NCBI RefSeq assembly: GCF_036663835.1 | Contig: NZ_JAXOJT010000002.1 | Coordinates: 1,045,501 to 1,109,500 of the forward strand | Length of the DNA: 64,000 nucleotides | Direction: 5' to 3' | Source: Sphingomonas sp. LT1P40 | GTDB lineage: Bacteria; Pseudomonadota; Alphaproteobacteria; Sphingomonadales; Sphingomonadaceae | Part shown: piece after piece, positions 1 to 8,788 of the stretch | How positions within the stretch are numbered: the stretch's first letter is position 1 | How the letters are laid out: every line of letters starts with the position of its first letter | Program-made: the position numbers and the translations under genes | Notes under the pieces: generated by a model | Seen by the model: only the letters and a program-made list of their open reading frames with translations | The model's database searches: none | Told to the model about the DNA's origin: nothing

Positions 1-3
1 GCG

Positions 4-570
4 TTAAAGTGCCTTCTGCCCCCACACATTCCCGGCCGCCAGATAGCGGCACACCAGATAATCGTCGCGTTTGTTGCTGGCAAAGCCACAGCCGACGCGC
101 GTCGTGCCCCGCCACACGATCTGGGTATAGTGGCCGACATCGGCGAATTTTCCCGTCCGGCTGACGTTCGGGATCGCGGCGTTCACGAAATGCCGCCGCT
201 CGTCGATCCAGTGTTGCGCCATCTCGTCATAGCGATAGGCGCCGCGCGTGCCGGTCCACAGATTCTCGCCTTGGGGCGGATTGCCGCGCGGTTGTTTTGA
301 ATGCTCGAACTTGCCCCGTCGGGCCAGCTCCTTCGCATAACCCTCGGCATCGCGGGCCAGGGCGTCGTCCCAGATGAGTTCGGGGACGCGTGCGGACGCT
401 CGCGCAGTGTTGTGCATCGTCATCATCGCGGTTTGCATACGCTCGGCCCCGCGCGCCGCGTCACCCTCGAACGGGCGTTGCTCGACAAATCGTTCCGGTG
501 GGGGCGCTTCCTGCTGCGGGGAGCAGGCGGCGAGCAGGAGGAGGGGTAGCAACAGCATTTTTCGGTCCAT
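4..570 (-). CDS. CAP (SCP/PR1-like) domain lipoprotein
   Basis: A 188-residue protein with a lipoprotein signal (hydrophobic stretch ending LAAC) and a CAP domain. The visible CAP signatures are HSKQ, GENLW, VGHYTQIVWR and a YLVCRY end, with two late cysteines. CAP proteins are secreted or envelope proteins of varied role; the conserved His and Glu are present but no substrate can be inferred. The open frame extends further upstream, but the start at 570 is chosen because it directly precedes the signal peptide and leaves a 39-bp divergent gap to hemW. A second ATG at 558 is also possible. Confidence 0.85.
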   Translation of the reverse strand: MDRKMLLLPLLLLAACSPQQEAPPPERFVEQRPFEGDAARGAERMQTAMMTMHNTARASARVPELIWDDALARDAEGYAKELARRGKFEHSKQPRGNPPQGENLWTGTRGAYRYDEMAQHWIDERRHFVNAAIPNVSRTGKFADVGHYTQIVWRGTTRVGCGFASNKRDDYLVCRYLAAGNVWGQKAL

Positions 571-609
571 CTTCCGAAATGTCCCGAACACGCCCATAGC
601 GCGGACAAG

Positions 610-1737
610 ATGAACCGTTCCGATCCGCTCGCGCTCTACGTCCACTGGCCGTTCTGCGTGTCCAAATGCCCCTATTGCGATTTCAACAGCCATGTCCGCG
701 AGGTGGTGGATCAGGCGGCGTGGCGCAAGGCGCTGCTCGCCGATCTGGCGCATGAGGTGGCGTTGCTGCCGGGGCGGCGGCTGGGGTCGATCTTTTTTGG
801 TGGCGGCACGCCATCGCTGATGCCGCCGGAGACGGTGGCGGCGGTGATCGACGCGGCGACGGCGGCGTGGACGCCGGTGGACGGGCTGGAGATTACGCTG
901 GAGGCGAACCCGTCCTCGGTCGAGGCGGCGCGATTTGCGGATCTGGCGGCAGCGGGCGTCAACCGGGTGTCGCTGGGGCTACAGGCGTTGCATGACGATG
1001 CGCTGGTGTTTCTCGGTCGTGCGCACGGGGTGGATGAGGGGCTGGCAGCGCTGGCCACGGCGCAGCGGCATTTTGGGCGGGTGAGCTTCGACCTGATTTA
1101 TGCCCGGCCCGGCCAGAGCGTCGCGGCGTGGCAGGCGGAACTGGCGCGCGCGTTGACGTTCGGGACCGAGCATCTTTCGCTCTATCAACTGACGATCGAG
1201 CCGGGCACGCGCTTTGCCACGCTGGCGGCGAAGGGGGCGCTGACGATTCCCGACGACGATAGCGCCGCAGATCTTTGGGATGTGACGCAGGCGCTGACCG
1301 GGGCGGCAGGGTTGCCGCTATACGAGGTGTCGAATCATGCGCGTGCCGGCGCGGAGAGTCGCCATAACCTCACTTACTGGCGCTATACCGATTATGCCGG
1401 GATCGGTCCCGGCGCGCACGGGCGACGGGGCGGCTTTGCCACGGTTCGCCATAAGAAGCCGGAGAACTGGATCGGGGCGGTGGACCGCAACGGTCACGGC
1501 ACGCAGGAGGAGAACGCGCTGACGGCGTCCGAACGCGTGACCGAACGACTGGTGATGGGCCTGCGGCTGGCGGAGGGGATCGGCCTTGCCGGGATCGACG
1601 CACGTAATCTGGACGATGCGGCCATCGCGCGGCTGGAGTCGCACGGACTGATTGCGCGCACCCCCGATCGCCTGCGCGTTACTGCGGCAGGCATGCCGGT
1701 GCTGGAGGCAATTTTGCGCGAGGTCGTGCGGACCTAG
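610..1737 (+). CDS. hemW: Radical SAM haem chaperone HemW (HemN-like)
   Basis: A 375-residue radical SAM protein with the CxxxCxxC cluster motif at Cys16, Cys20 and Cys23 (CVSKCPYCDF) and the glycine-rich SAM motif FFGGGTPS. The family was long annotated as oxygen-independent coproporphyrinogen III oxidase. HemW differs from true HemN in lacking an extra N-terminal cysteine and binds haem for insertion into haemoproteins. The length and short N-terminus before the cluster fit HemW. Its stop overlaps the 3' end of the convergent LpoA-like gene by four bases. Confidence 0.9.
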   Translation: MNRSDPLALYVHWPFCVSKCPYCDFNSHVREVVDQAAWRKALLADLAHEVALLPGRRLGSIFFGGGTPSLMPPETVAAVIDAATAAWTPVDGLEITLEANPSSVEAARFADLAAAGVNRVSLGLQALHDDALVFLGRAHGVDEGLAALATAQRHFGRVSFDLIYARPGQSVAAWQAELARALTFGTEHLSLYQLTIEPGTRFATLAAKGALTIPDDDSAADLWDVTQALTGAAGLPLYEVSNHARAGAESRHNLTYWRYTDYAGIGPGAHGRRGGFATVRHKKPENWIGAVDRNGHGTQEENALTASERVTERLVMGLRLAEGIGLAGIDARNLDDAAIARLESHGLIARTPDRLRVTAAGMPVLEAILREVVRT

Positions 1738-2936
1738 CGTCCGCCAAACCCGGCAGGCGCGGGCGAGACCGTCACGGTCGTGCCGCCGCGAATCTCCTGC
1801 ACCTCCAGCGCACGTTCCGCGACGCCGTCACGGTCGAAACGGAACAAGCCGTCAAGGCCACCGAACCCGATACGATCGGTCAGCCGCGCGGTCGGGAACG
1901 CATCGCCGGGCCGCCAGTCGCGCGCGATGCGCACAGTCAGCAGAACGGCATCATAGCCGAGTGCCGACAGTCGATAAGGCGCTGCGCTGAAGCGTGCGCG
2001 ATATTTGCCGGCATAGGTGCGGTAACGGGTGTCGGACACGCTGGCGAACCATGCGCCGTTGAGCGCGGTCAGCCCGCCCACGCCCGAATCGCTGTTCCAC
2101 AGCTCCGGCCCAAGCACCCGCGCCGTGGGATTGACCCGACGGATGCCGGGAATCGCGGTCACCGCGCCACTGGCGCTGTCGGCGATCAGCACCGCCTGAA
2201 ATGGCGAGCGCCCGATTTTCGCAATCGCCTGATTGAGCGCGCCCGGAGCGCGGCTGTAATTCTCGAGTGAGATGACCCGGCCCCCGGCCCCCTCGACCGC
2301 GCGGAGGAATGCAGTCGACGCACGCTCGCCGTAAAGGCCGCTGGGCATCAGGCCGGCAAATTCGGTAATTCCGCTTCGCCGGGCATAATCGACGACGCGC
2401 TCGATCGACTGGGCCGGGGAATAGCCCATGATATAGGTGCCGTTGCCGGCCACCCCGGTGTCGTTGGAGAAGCTGAGCACCGGCACGCCCGCACGGCGCG
2501 CGATCGGGGCGACGGCGCGCGCATCTTCGGCCAGCAACGGCCCGAGAATCAGCTTGTTGCCATCGGCCACGGCGCGCTGGGCAGCGGCGGCGGCACCGGT
2601 GGCGGTGTCATAAGTGGTGATGCGGACACCCTCCGCCTTGGTATCCAGGATCGCCAGCTGCGTGGCGTTGGCTAGGCTGCGGCCCACCCCGGCATTGCTG
2701 CCCGACAGTGGGACGAGCAGCGCGACGCGGTGCCGTGCAGTATCTTCTTCGGGCAGGCCGGGGCGAACCGGGATGGCGGGTCCGGGGCGAGTCGGGGCGG
2801 CGGGGCCGGGACGAACCGGCTCCGGCGGCGGGCCGGACGGACGCACGCAGGCGGAGATCGCCAGTGCGCCCGCGATCACCATCCCGCGAAGCAGGACGCC
2901 AATGCGTCGTTGCGGTTTCAGTGCTGCCTCTGCCAT
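1734..2936 (-). CDS. LpoA-like penicillin-binding protein activator (periplasmic-binding-fold lipoprotein)
   Basis: A 400-residue lipoprotein: hydrophobic leader ending in lipobox Cys30, a Pro-rich linker (about residues 31-60), then a type-1 periplasmic-binding fold starting HRVALLVPLSGS. In gammaproteobacteria LpoA activates PBP1A at the outer membrane, and alphaproteobacterial homologues are usually annotated the same way. The divergent arrangement with rsmI and yraN is the classic lpoA-rsmI-yraN neighbourhood, which supports the call. The frame stays open for 67 codons upstream, but that part overlaps rsmI; the start at 2936 leaves 12 bp between the two divergent start codons. Activation of a PBP in this organism is inferred. 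Confidence 0.8.
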   Translation of the reverse strand: MAEAALKPQRRIGVLLRGMVIAGALAISACVRPSGPPPEPVRPGPAAPTRPGPAIPVRPGLPEEDTARHRVALLVPLSGSNAGVGRSLANATQLAILDTKAEGVRITTYDTATGAAAAAQRAVADGNKLILGPLLAEDARAVAPIARRAGVPVLSFSNDTGVAGNGTYIMGYSPAQSIERVVDYARRSGITEFAGLMPSGLYGERASTAFLRAVEGAGGRVISLENYSRAPGALNQAIAKIGRSPFQAVLIADSASGAVTAIPGIRRVNPTARVLGPELWNSDSGVGGLTALNGAWFASVSDTRYRTYAGKYRARFSAAPYRLSALGYDAVLLTVRIARDWRPGDAFPTARLTDRIGFGGLDGLFRFDRDGVAERALEVQEIRGGTTVTVSPAPAGFGGR

Positions 2937-2948
2937 GACGTGTCCCCA

Positions 2949-3785
2949 ATGGATTCTATTCTCGCGCCCGGCCTCTATATCGTCGCCACCCCAATCGGCA
3001 ATCTTGGCGATCTGTCTCCGCGCGCCGCTGAAATACTCCTGAACGCCGATGTGGTTGCGGTTGAGGACAGCCGTGTGACAGCCGGACTGTTTCGCCATCT
3101 GGGGGCGAAACGCCCGATGACGCCGTATCACGATCACAATGCGGAGGGTGTTCGGCCCGGTCTGGTGGCGCGGATGGGGCGGGAGGCGGTGGCGTTGGTG
3201 TCAGACGCCGGAACGCCGCTGATCTCCGATCCGGGGTTCAAGCTGGTGCGCGATGCGCGGGCGGCGGGGCATCTGGTGGTGACGATTCCGGGGCCGTGCG
3301 CGGGGATTGCCGCGCTGACGCTGGCAGGGCTGCCGACCGACCGGTTTTTGTTCATGGGTTTTTTGCCGTCGAAGCAGCAGGCGCGGGCAGAGACGATTGC
3401 CGAAGTTGCCGCGATTCGGGCGACGTTGCTGTTCTATGAGAGCGGGCCGCGTCTGTCGGCGGCGTTGACGGCGCTGGCCGAGGGGCTGGGGGACCGCGAG
3501 GCGGCAGTGGCGCGGGAGATCACCAAGAAATTCGAGGAATGCGTGACGGGGTCGCTGAGCGAACTCGCCGCGCGCTATGCCGACGCGCCGCCGCGCGGGG
3601 AAATCGTTATCGTCGTCGCCCCGCCGGGGGAGGCACCGGCTGCGACGGCGGAGGATGGCGACGCCGCGCTGGCCGAGGCGCTGACCCGGCTCCCTGCGTC
3701 AAAGGCGGCGGGGGAGGTGGCCAAGAAGCTGGGGCTGGATCGTCGAGAACTATACGCGCGGGCGATGGCGATGAAGGATGAGTGA
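2949..3785 (+). CDS. rsmI: 16S rRNA (cytidine(1402)-2'-O)-methyltransferase RsmI
   Basis: A 278-residue tetrapyrrole-methylase-fold protein. It begins with the family signature LYIVATPIGNLGD and carries VEDSRVT, SDAGTPLISDPG and PGPCAG motifs that form the SAM site. RsmI 2'-O-methylates C1402 in the ribosomal P site. The length is normal for the family. The open frame extends upstream into the LpoA-like gene, so the ATG at 2949 directly before the conserved N-terminus is used. Its 3' end overlaps the next small gene by 8 bp, suggesting translational coupling with the small membrane protein and yraN. Confidence 0.95.
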   Translation: MDSILAPGLYIVATPIGNLGDLSPRAAEILLNADVVAVEDSRVTAGLFRHLGAKRPMTPYHDHNAEGVRPGLVARMGREAVALVSDAGTPLISDPGFKLVRDARAAGHLVVTIPGPCAGIAALTLAGLPTDRFLFMGFLPSKQQARAETIAEVAAIRATLLFYESGPRLSAALTALAEGLGDREAAVAREITKKFEECVTGSLSELAARYADAPPRGEIVIVVAPPGEAPAATAEDGDAALAEALTRLPASKAAGEVAKKLGLDRRELYARAMAMKDE

Positions 3786-3963
3786 AATAGGGGGCAAGCC
3801 TCGCCGGCTCAGTCCGTTGCTGCTTCTAGGAATGCTGACCTTTCCTCCCGTTTTCTGCTGGCTTCTTCTGCGCAAGGGATACGGCGTATCGCTGCGAGTA
3901 GCCGGATTTATCTATGCTGGCGTCTTTTTCGCGATCGGCCTTCTCGGACAGGCCAGTCCTTGA
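3778..3963 (+). CDS. Small two-helix membrane protein between rsmI and yraN
   Basis: A 61-residue ORF with a basic N-terminus and two hydrophobic segments, about residues 12-30 and 38-57, so a hairpin inner-membrane protein is likely. I do not recognise a family. It overlaps the rsmI end by 8 bp and its TGA overlaps the TTG start of yraN (TTGA), so it is embedded in a translationally coupled operon, which is the main evidence that it is real. No function can be assigned. Confidence 0.6.
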   Translation: MSEIGGKPRRLSPLLLLGMLTFPPVFCWLLLRKGYGVSLRVAGFIYAGVFFAIGLLGQASP

Positions 3964-4331
3964 ATCGCGGCCGAAATTCCTCTGACCGCCGCGCTGCCGA
4001 GCAATCGGGCCGCGATGGCGAGACTCGGGCTGCCTGGTATCTCCGGTTACGCGGGTGGCGCATCCTTGACCGGCGGGTGCGCACGGCGGCGGGCGAGGTC
4101 GATCTGGTGGCGAAGCGCGGCAAGCTGATTGCGTTCGTCGAGGTGAAGGCGCGGCGGACCGAGGCCGAATTGGACTTTGCGATCGATGAGCGGCGGCTGG
4201 CGCGGGTAGCAGCGGCGGCGGAATTGTTAATGCCTAAATATGCGACGAATGGGGAGGATATCCGGGTGGACGTGCTGTTGCTCGCCCCTGGCGTGCGGCC
4301 CCGGCACATTGAGAACGCCTGGATCGGGTGA
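3960..4331 (+). CDS. yraN: YraN/UPF0102 family nuclease-fold protein
   Basis: A 123-residue UPF0102 protein with the restriction-endonuclease-like core: Glu46/Asp48 in GEVDL and Glu61-Val-Lys63 in FVEVKAR. The biochemical role of the family is unsettled; the fold resembles archaeal Holliday junction resolvases. It starts at TTG 3960, overlapping the stop of the upstream small gene, and its own end overlaps the start of the frame containing gshB. The rsmI-yraN pairing is conserved widely in proteobacteria. Confidence 0.85.
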   Translation: MNRGRNSSDRRAAEQSGRDGETRAAWYLRLRGWRILDRRVRTAAGEVDLVAKRGKLIAFVEVKARRTEAELDFAIDERRLARVAAAAELLMPKYATNGEDIRVDVLLLAPGVRPRHIENAWIG

Positions 4332-4367
4332 CATTCGGTGCCGGCGTCCCTACCTGCCGCCCATCAC

Positions 4368-4373
4368 AGGAGG
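4368..4373 (+). promoter_or_regulatory. Shine-Dalgarno AGGAGG deciding the gshB TTG start
   Basis: A perfect AGGAGG lies 5 bases before TTG 4379. The frame is open from 4328, but only this start has a ribosome binding site, and it places the conserved GshB N-terminus (PLNIAVQMDPLDSI) directly at the start. Confidence 0.75.
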
Positions 4374-4378
4374 ATCGC

Positions 4379-5332
4379 TTGCCCCTTAATATCGCCGTCC
4401 AGATGGACCCGCTCGATTCGATCAATATCGCGGGCGATTCGACCTTTGCGCTGATGCTGTCGGCGCAGGCGCGCGGGCATCGGCTGTTCCATTATGCCGC
4501 CGAAGATTTGAATTATGCCGATGGCCGGGTGTGGGCGAAGGCTTATCCGGTGACGGTGCGGCGGATCGAGAAGGATCATTTCAGCTTTGGCGACCCGGTC
4601 AGCCTCGATCTGGGCGACGAAGCGGACGTCGTGCTGATGCGGCAGGACCCGCCGTTCGACCTGGGCTATATCACCGCCACGCATCTGCTCGAGCGGATCG
4701 CGGACAGGACATTGGTGGTCAACGATCCCGCAAGCGTGCGCAATGCGCCCGAGAAGGTGTGGGTGCTCGACTTCGCCCGGTTCATGCCGCCGACGCTGAT
4801 TACCCGCAGCGTCGATGAAGCGCGGGCGTTTCTGGCCAAGCATGGCGCGATCGTGGTCAAGCCGCTGCACGGCAATGGCGGCAAGGCGATCTTCAAGATC
4901 GACAGCGACGGCGCCAATCTGTCGTCGCTGATCGAGGTGTTCAACACGGCTTACCGCGAACCGCATATGGTGCAGGCGTTCCTGCCCGACGTGGCGAAGG
5001 GCGACAAGCGTATCGTGCTGGTCGACGGCGTGGTCGCGGGCGCGGTCAACCGCGTGCCGGGGGAGGGCGAAATCCGGTCGAACCTGGCGGTTGGCGGCAC
5101 GGCGGCGAAGACCGAACTGACGGCGAAGGAGCAGGAAATCTGTGAGGCGCTGGGGCCGGAGCTTAAACGTCGCGGGCTGATCTTCGTCGGGATCGACGTG
5201 ATCGGCGGTGAGTGGCTGACCGAGATCAATGTGACGTCGCCGACCGGCATCGTTGCGATCGACCGGTTCAACGGGACGGATACGAGCGCGATGATCTGGG
5301 ACGCGATCGAAGCACGCGTCGCGGCGCGCTAG
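4379..5332 (+). CDS. gshB: Glutathione synthase
   Basis: A 317-residue ATP-grasp enzyme joining gamma-glutamylcysteine and glycine. Visible motifs are the N-terminal AVQMDPLDSI, MRQDPPFD, the ATP-grasp lid region VVKPLHGNGGKAIFKI, and the metal-binding EINVTSPTGI near the C-terminus. The length matches the family. The TTG start at 4379 is supported by a perfect Shine-Dalgarno. It ends the rsmI-small gene-yraN-gshB operon, and its TAG overlaps the convergent GAF gene stop within CTAG. Glutathione made here would serve the glyoxalases encoded at 6.4-8.7 kb. Confidence 0.95.
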   Translation: MPLNIAVQMDPLDSINIAGDSTFALMLSAQARGHRLFHYAAEDLNYADGRVWAKAYPVTVRRIEKDHFSFGDPVSLDLGDEADVVLMRQDPPFDLGYITATHLLERIADRTLVVNDPASVRNAPEKVWVLDFARFMPPTLITRSVDEARAFLAKHGAIVVKPLHGNGGKAIFKIDSDGANLSSLIEVFNTAYREPHMVQAFLPDVAKGDKRIVLVDGVVAGAVNRVPGEGEIRSNLAVGGTAAKTELTAKEQEICEALGPELKRRGLIFVGIDVIGGEWLTEINVTSPTGIVAIDRFNGTDTSAMIWDAIEARVAAR

Positions 5333-5847
5333 GCCTGATCTTGACCTTCGACACTGCGCCCGGATTGGCGGCCGAGTTCGTGCGCAATGGTTTGTGCCAT
5401 CGCCTCGACCTGCACCATCACGTCGGCCAGCCGGACTGTGGTTGCGACCGGGTCGATCGCGCAGAGGGTGCCAAAGAAATTCCCGTCGGGGAGAACGATG
5501 GGAACCGAGACATAGCTCTCAAAGCCGTAGAGAGCAGGAATAGGATGTCGGCGCCATTCCGTGTCGAGCGACACCTGATCGATGAACACGCTGCGTCCGC
5601 TCTCCCGGATACCGTCGCAGATCGTGGTCTTGATATCGAGTTCGTCGCCGGGATTGAGGCCGAACTCGACTCGGTCGAGTACCTGGCATGCCACCCAGCG
5701 TTCGCTTGTGACATGCGCGATTGCGGCGAAGCCCATGCCGGTAACGCTGCACACCTCTTCGAGCAGCGCCTCGACGGAGGGGATGCGTTGGACACGCTGC
5801 ACTTCGGGCTGATAAAACAACTCCATAGCCGGGCATCCTATCGGCAT
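5329..5847 (-). CDS. GAF domain protein
   Basis: A 172-residue protein that is essentially one GAF domain: FAAIAHVTSERWVACQV, then DELDIKTTICDGIRESGRSVFID and YVSVPIVLPDGNFFGTLCAID. The helical C-terminal tail lacks a kinase, cyclase or HTH domain, so it is a stand-alone GAF. Such proteins often accompany sensory kinases, but no partner is adjacent. The start may be 5847 or the internal ATG at 5826. The ligand is unknown. Confidence 0.8.
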   Translation of the reverse strand: MPIGCPAMELFYQPEVQRVQRIPSVEALLEEVCSVTGMGFAAIAHVTSERWVACQVLDRVEFGLNPGDELDIKTTICDGIRESGRSVFIDQVSLDTEWRRHPIPALYGFESYVSVPIVLPDGNFFGTLCAIDPVATTVRLADVMVQVEAMAQTIAHELGRQSGRSVEGQDQA

Positions 5848-5870
5848 CGCCGTGCGTTTGCGAGCTTCAC

Positions 5871-6467
5871 GTGACCGAATTCATCCTGAATCTCATCGCA
5901 TGGGGCGGTTACATCGGCATATTTTTGCTGATGGTGATCGAGAATGTGTTTCCGCCGATCCCGTCGGAAGTCATCATGGGTTTCGGCGGCATGGCGGTCG
6001 CGCGGGGCGATATGGCGATGGTGCCATTGCTGATTGTCGGGACCGCCGGAACGACGGTGGGTAATCTGTTCTGGTACGGGGTCGGGCGCTGGATTGGTAC
6101 CGAGCGGCTGAAGCCGTTCGTCGACCGGCATGGGCGCTGGCTGACCTTGTGCTGGGAGGATGTCGAGAAGCTTCAGCGTTTCTTCAATCGGCATGGCGGC
6201 TGGGTGGTGTTCGTGTTCCGCTTTCTGCCGACGTTTCGCACGATGATCTCGCTGCCGGCGGGCATGGCGAAGATGGGGTTGCCGCGTTTCCTGTTGGCGA
6301 CCTTTGCCGGGAGCGCGATCTGGAACGCGGTGCTGGCCTATGCCGGACTGCTGCTGGGGTCGCGGTTCGAGCAGTTGCAGGATTATGTCGGGCCGGTCGC
6401 GATTGCGGGCACGGTGGTGATCGTGGTCGCGTATCTATGGCGCGTCGTGACCTGGAAGCAGCGCTAA
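5871..6467 (+). CDS. DedA family integral membrane protein
   Basis: A 198-residue DedA/SNARE-associated protein with GTG start. It shows the ENVFPPIPSEVIM segment (re-entrant loop with the conserved E and PS pair), GNLFWYGVGRWIG, and the RFLPTFRTMISLPAGMAKM segment with conserved arginines and the G-x-x-x-M motif. DedA proteins are proton-driven lipid translocases, including undecaprenyl-phosphate and phosphatidylethanolamine flippases; the substrate here is unknown. It is convergent with gloB, overlapping by 4 bp. Confidence 0.9.
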   Translation: MTEFILNLIAWGGYIGIFLLMVIENVFPPIPSEVIMGFGGMAVARGDMAMVPLLIVGTAGTTVGNLFWYGVGRWIGTERLKPFVDRHGRWLTLCWEDVEKLQRFFNRHGGWVVFVFRFLPTFRTMISLPAGMAKMGLPRFLLATFAGSAIWNAVLAYAGLLLGSRFEQLQDYVGPVAIAGTVVIVVAYLWRVVTWKQR

Positions 6468-7192
6468 CCGCGAAAATTGTCCTTGGCCGTGCGGCGCTCG
6501 GCGAGTTGCTCGATGCTCTCGGCACGCATGAACGGGTTGGTGGCGCGTTCGAGCGCGATGGTTGTGGGGACGGTGGGCAGGCCCTGCGCGCGCATCCGGT
6601 CGACCTCAGCCATGCGTTCGGCGAGCGCTTCGTTGTCCGGCTCCGCGACCAGCGCATAGCGGCCGTTCGACTGGGTATATTCGTGCGCGCAATAGACGGC
6701 CGTGTCGCCCGGAAGCGCGGCCAGCCGTTGCATATTGGCAAACATCTGCGCTGCCGTCCCCTCGAACAGCCGCCCGCAGCCCATTGCGAACAGCGTGTCG
6801 CCGACGAAGGCGATGTCGGAATCGGCGATGTAATAGGCGATATGTCCGGCGGTGTGGGCGGGCACCTCGATCACAATTGCTTCGTGCACGCCGAGCATAA
6901 CATGGTCGCCCTCCGCCACCAGCCGGTCGGCGGTCGGGATCTTTGCAGCTTCGGCGGCGGGCGCGATCACGGTGCAGCCGGTGGCTTGCTTGATCGCCGC
7001 GTTGCCGCCGGTGTGATCGGGGTGCCAGTGGGTGTTCCAGATCGCCGAAATCCGCCAGCCACGCGCCTCCGCCGCCGCCAGCACCGGCGCGGCCTCGGCG
7101 GGATCGACCACGATTGTCTCGCCCGAGACGTCGTCATGCGCGAGCCAGATGTAATTGTCGCTGAGCGCGGGGATGCGGAGAACTTCGATCAT
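6464..7192 (-). CDS. gloB: Hydroxyacylglutathione hydrolase (glyoxalase II)
   Basis: A 242-residue metallo-beta-lactamase-fold enzyme with THWHPDH at residues 54-60 (binuclear metal site), HTAGHIAYY and the C-terminal YCAHEYTQSNGRYA typical of glyoxalase II. It hydrolyses S-lactoylglutathione to lactate and glutathione. The start at 7192 gives the standard N-terminus IPALSDNYIW and an ATGA overlap with the nitronate monooxygenase stop; the frame also extends upstream to 7234. It is last in the operon gloA - nitronate monooxygenase - gloB. Confidence 0.93.
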   Translation of the reverse strand: MIEVLRIPALSDNYIWLAHDDVSGETIVVDPAEAAPVLAAAEARGWRISAIWNTHWHPDHTGGNAAIKQATGCTVIAPAAEAAKIPTADRLVAEGDHVMLGVHEAIVIEVPAHTAGHIAYYIADSDIAFVGDTLFAMGCGRLFEGTAAQMFANMQRLAALPGDTAVYCAHEYTQSNGRYALVAEPDNEALAERMAEVDRMRAQGLPTVPTTIALERATNPFMRAESIEQLAERRTAKDNFRG

Positions 7193-8286
7193 CCGCCCAA
7201 CTCTAGCCGCATGAAGGCCTCGCGCGCCAGCCATTCGGTCAGCGCTTCGGCACCCGTGGGCAAGTGATAGGGCATGTGGCCGCTAACGGACGCACCTTGC
7301 CCCGCCCATAGAGGCGAATAATCGCCGCGACCGTCCGCTTCCGCAATTCGCCTGAGTTCAGCGAGGGCGGCGGACGCATAGGGAAAGGGCGGCGCGTCGG
7401 GATGGACGGGTCCGATGGCGTCAATCAGGCGATTGCGGACGCCGCGCGCGAGACCGCCGGAGAAGAGGTTGGTGACGACGGTTTCGCCGTCCAGCGCAGC
7501 GCGATGTGCGGCGGAAATGGTCGCTTCATCGGTGCGCAAATAGAAGCTGCCGAGCTGCACCGCCGATGCGCGCATGGCGAAGGCGCCTGCGATCGCGTCC
7601 GGATCGCCGATCCCGCCCGCCGCGATGACCGAAAACAGGCAGGGATTGCCGATTTCCTGCACGATCCGGCTGAGCAGCGCCATCGTGCCGACAGGCCGGT
7701 AGCCGTTGAGGAAATAGCCGGCATGACCGCCGGCCTCGAATCCCTGCGCAATGATCGCGTCGACATCGCTCTCGTAAAATAGCCATTTGGCCTCAGCGAC
7801 CGTGGTGGCGTTGCCGAAGATCACCGCGCCCGCCTTGCGCACGCGCGCCAGCAGCGCGGGTTCGGGCATGCCGAAATGGAAGCTGACGATCTCCGGGCGG
7901 ACCTCTTCCACAACCGCACACATCGCGGCGTCGAACGGCATGCGCAGCGGCGGTGGCACGGTCGGCGGACCAACACCTTCGGCTTCGTAAAAGGGGCGGA
8001 GAAGCGCATGCCAGGCGCGCTCGTCGGGGGGTGGGGCGGGTTGGTGGCAAAAGAAGTTGAGGTTGATCGGCCCCGTGGCCTGCGCACGAACTTCGGCGAT
8101 TTGTGCCCGGACCTCGTCGGGTGTCAGCATCGCACAGGGCAATGAGCCGATCCCGCCCGCCCGGATTACCGCCGCCGCCAATGCGACGCCGCCAGCACCC
8201 GCCATCGGCGCCTGAATGATCGGGAGCCGCGCGCCGGTCATGCGCAGGAAATCCTGGATTTCCCACTCCGACCGGATCGCACCCAT
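7189..8286 (-). CDS. Nitronate monooxygenase (2-nitropropane dioxygenase family)
   Basis: A 365-residue FMN-dependent TIM barrel with the family N-terminus LPIIQAPMAG, LNFFCHQP, IAQGFEAGGHAG (the conserved His region) and AAGGIGDPDAIAGAFAM. The family oxidises alkyl nitronates such as propionate 3-nitronate, and some members have other roles. It lies between gloA (4 bp away) and gloB (ATGA overlap), so it is co-transcribed with the methylglyoxal pathway. That context is unusual for a nitronate detoxifier, so the substrate is uncertain. Confidence 0.85.
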   Translation of the reverse strand: MGAIRSEWEIQDFLRMTGARLPIIQAPMAGAGGVALAAAVIRAGGIGSLPCAMLTPDEVRAQIAEVRAQATGPINLNFFCHQPAPPPDERAWHALLRPFYEAEGVGPPTVPPPLRMPFDAAMCAVVEEVRPEIVSFHFGMPEPALLARVRKAGAVIFGNATTVAEAKWLFYESDVDAIIAQGFEAGGHAGYFLNGYRPVGTMALLSRIVQEIGNPCLFSVIAAGGIGDPDAIAGAFAMRASAVQLGSFYLRTDEATISAAHRAALDGETVVTNLFSGGLARGVRNRLIDAIGPVHPDAPPFPYASAALAELRRIAEADGRGDYSPLWAGQGASVSGHMPYHLPTGAEALTEWLAREAFMRLELGG

Positions 8287-8290
8287 GATC

Positions 8291-8740
8291 TTACCAGATG
8301 CCCGTGTTCGGCATCGATGCCCAGGGTTCGGCGGGGTCGAGATGGCCGTCCTGCAACAGTTCGACCGAGATGCCGTCCGGGCTGCGCACGAATGCCATAT
8401 GGCCGTCGCGCGGGGGGCGGTTGATCGTGATGCCCGCGTCCATCAGCCGCTGGCAGGTGTCGTAGATATTGTCGACGCGATAGGCGAGGTGGCCGAAATT
8501 GCGGCCGCCGGTATAGTCTTCCGGTGCGCTGCCGTCCTCGGCGGGCCAGTTATAGGTCAGTTCGACTTCCGCGCTGGCGCGGTCGCCCTGCGCGACATCC
8601 TCGGGCGCGGCGAGGAAGATCAGCGTGAAGCGGCCTTTCTCGCTCTCCATTCGCCGCATCTCTTTTAGCCCCAAAAGCTCGAAGAAGCGGACGGTGGCGT
8701 CGGGGTCGGCGACGCGGATCATGGTGTGGAGATATTTCAT
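8291..8740 (-). CDS. gloA: Lactoylglutathione lyase (glyoxalase I, VOC family)
   Basis: A 149-residue VOC-fold protein. Putative metal ligands are His5, a Glu in VELTYNW, His in NFGHLAY and Glu in ISVELLQ, matching glyoxalase I. It converts the methylglyoxal-glutathione hemithioacetal to S-lactoylglutathione, which GloB at the other end of the operon hydrolyses. The sequence [15 protein letters not shown] and [18 protein letters not shown] fit proteobacterial GloA. It is the first gene of a three-gene operon. Confidence 0.9.
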   Translation of the reverse strand: MKYLHTMIRVADPDATVRFFELLGLKEMRRMESEKGRFTLIFLAAPEDVAQGDRASAEVELTYNWPAEDGSAPEDYTGGRNFGHLAYRVDNIYDTCQRLMDAGITINRPPRDGHMAFVRSPDGISVELLQDGHLDPAEPWASMPNTGIW

Positions 8741-8788
8741 GCCCTCAAAGATAGGGGGCGAAGCGTGAGAGTCTATTCCCCCGGGGCG

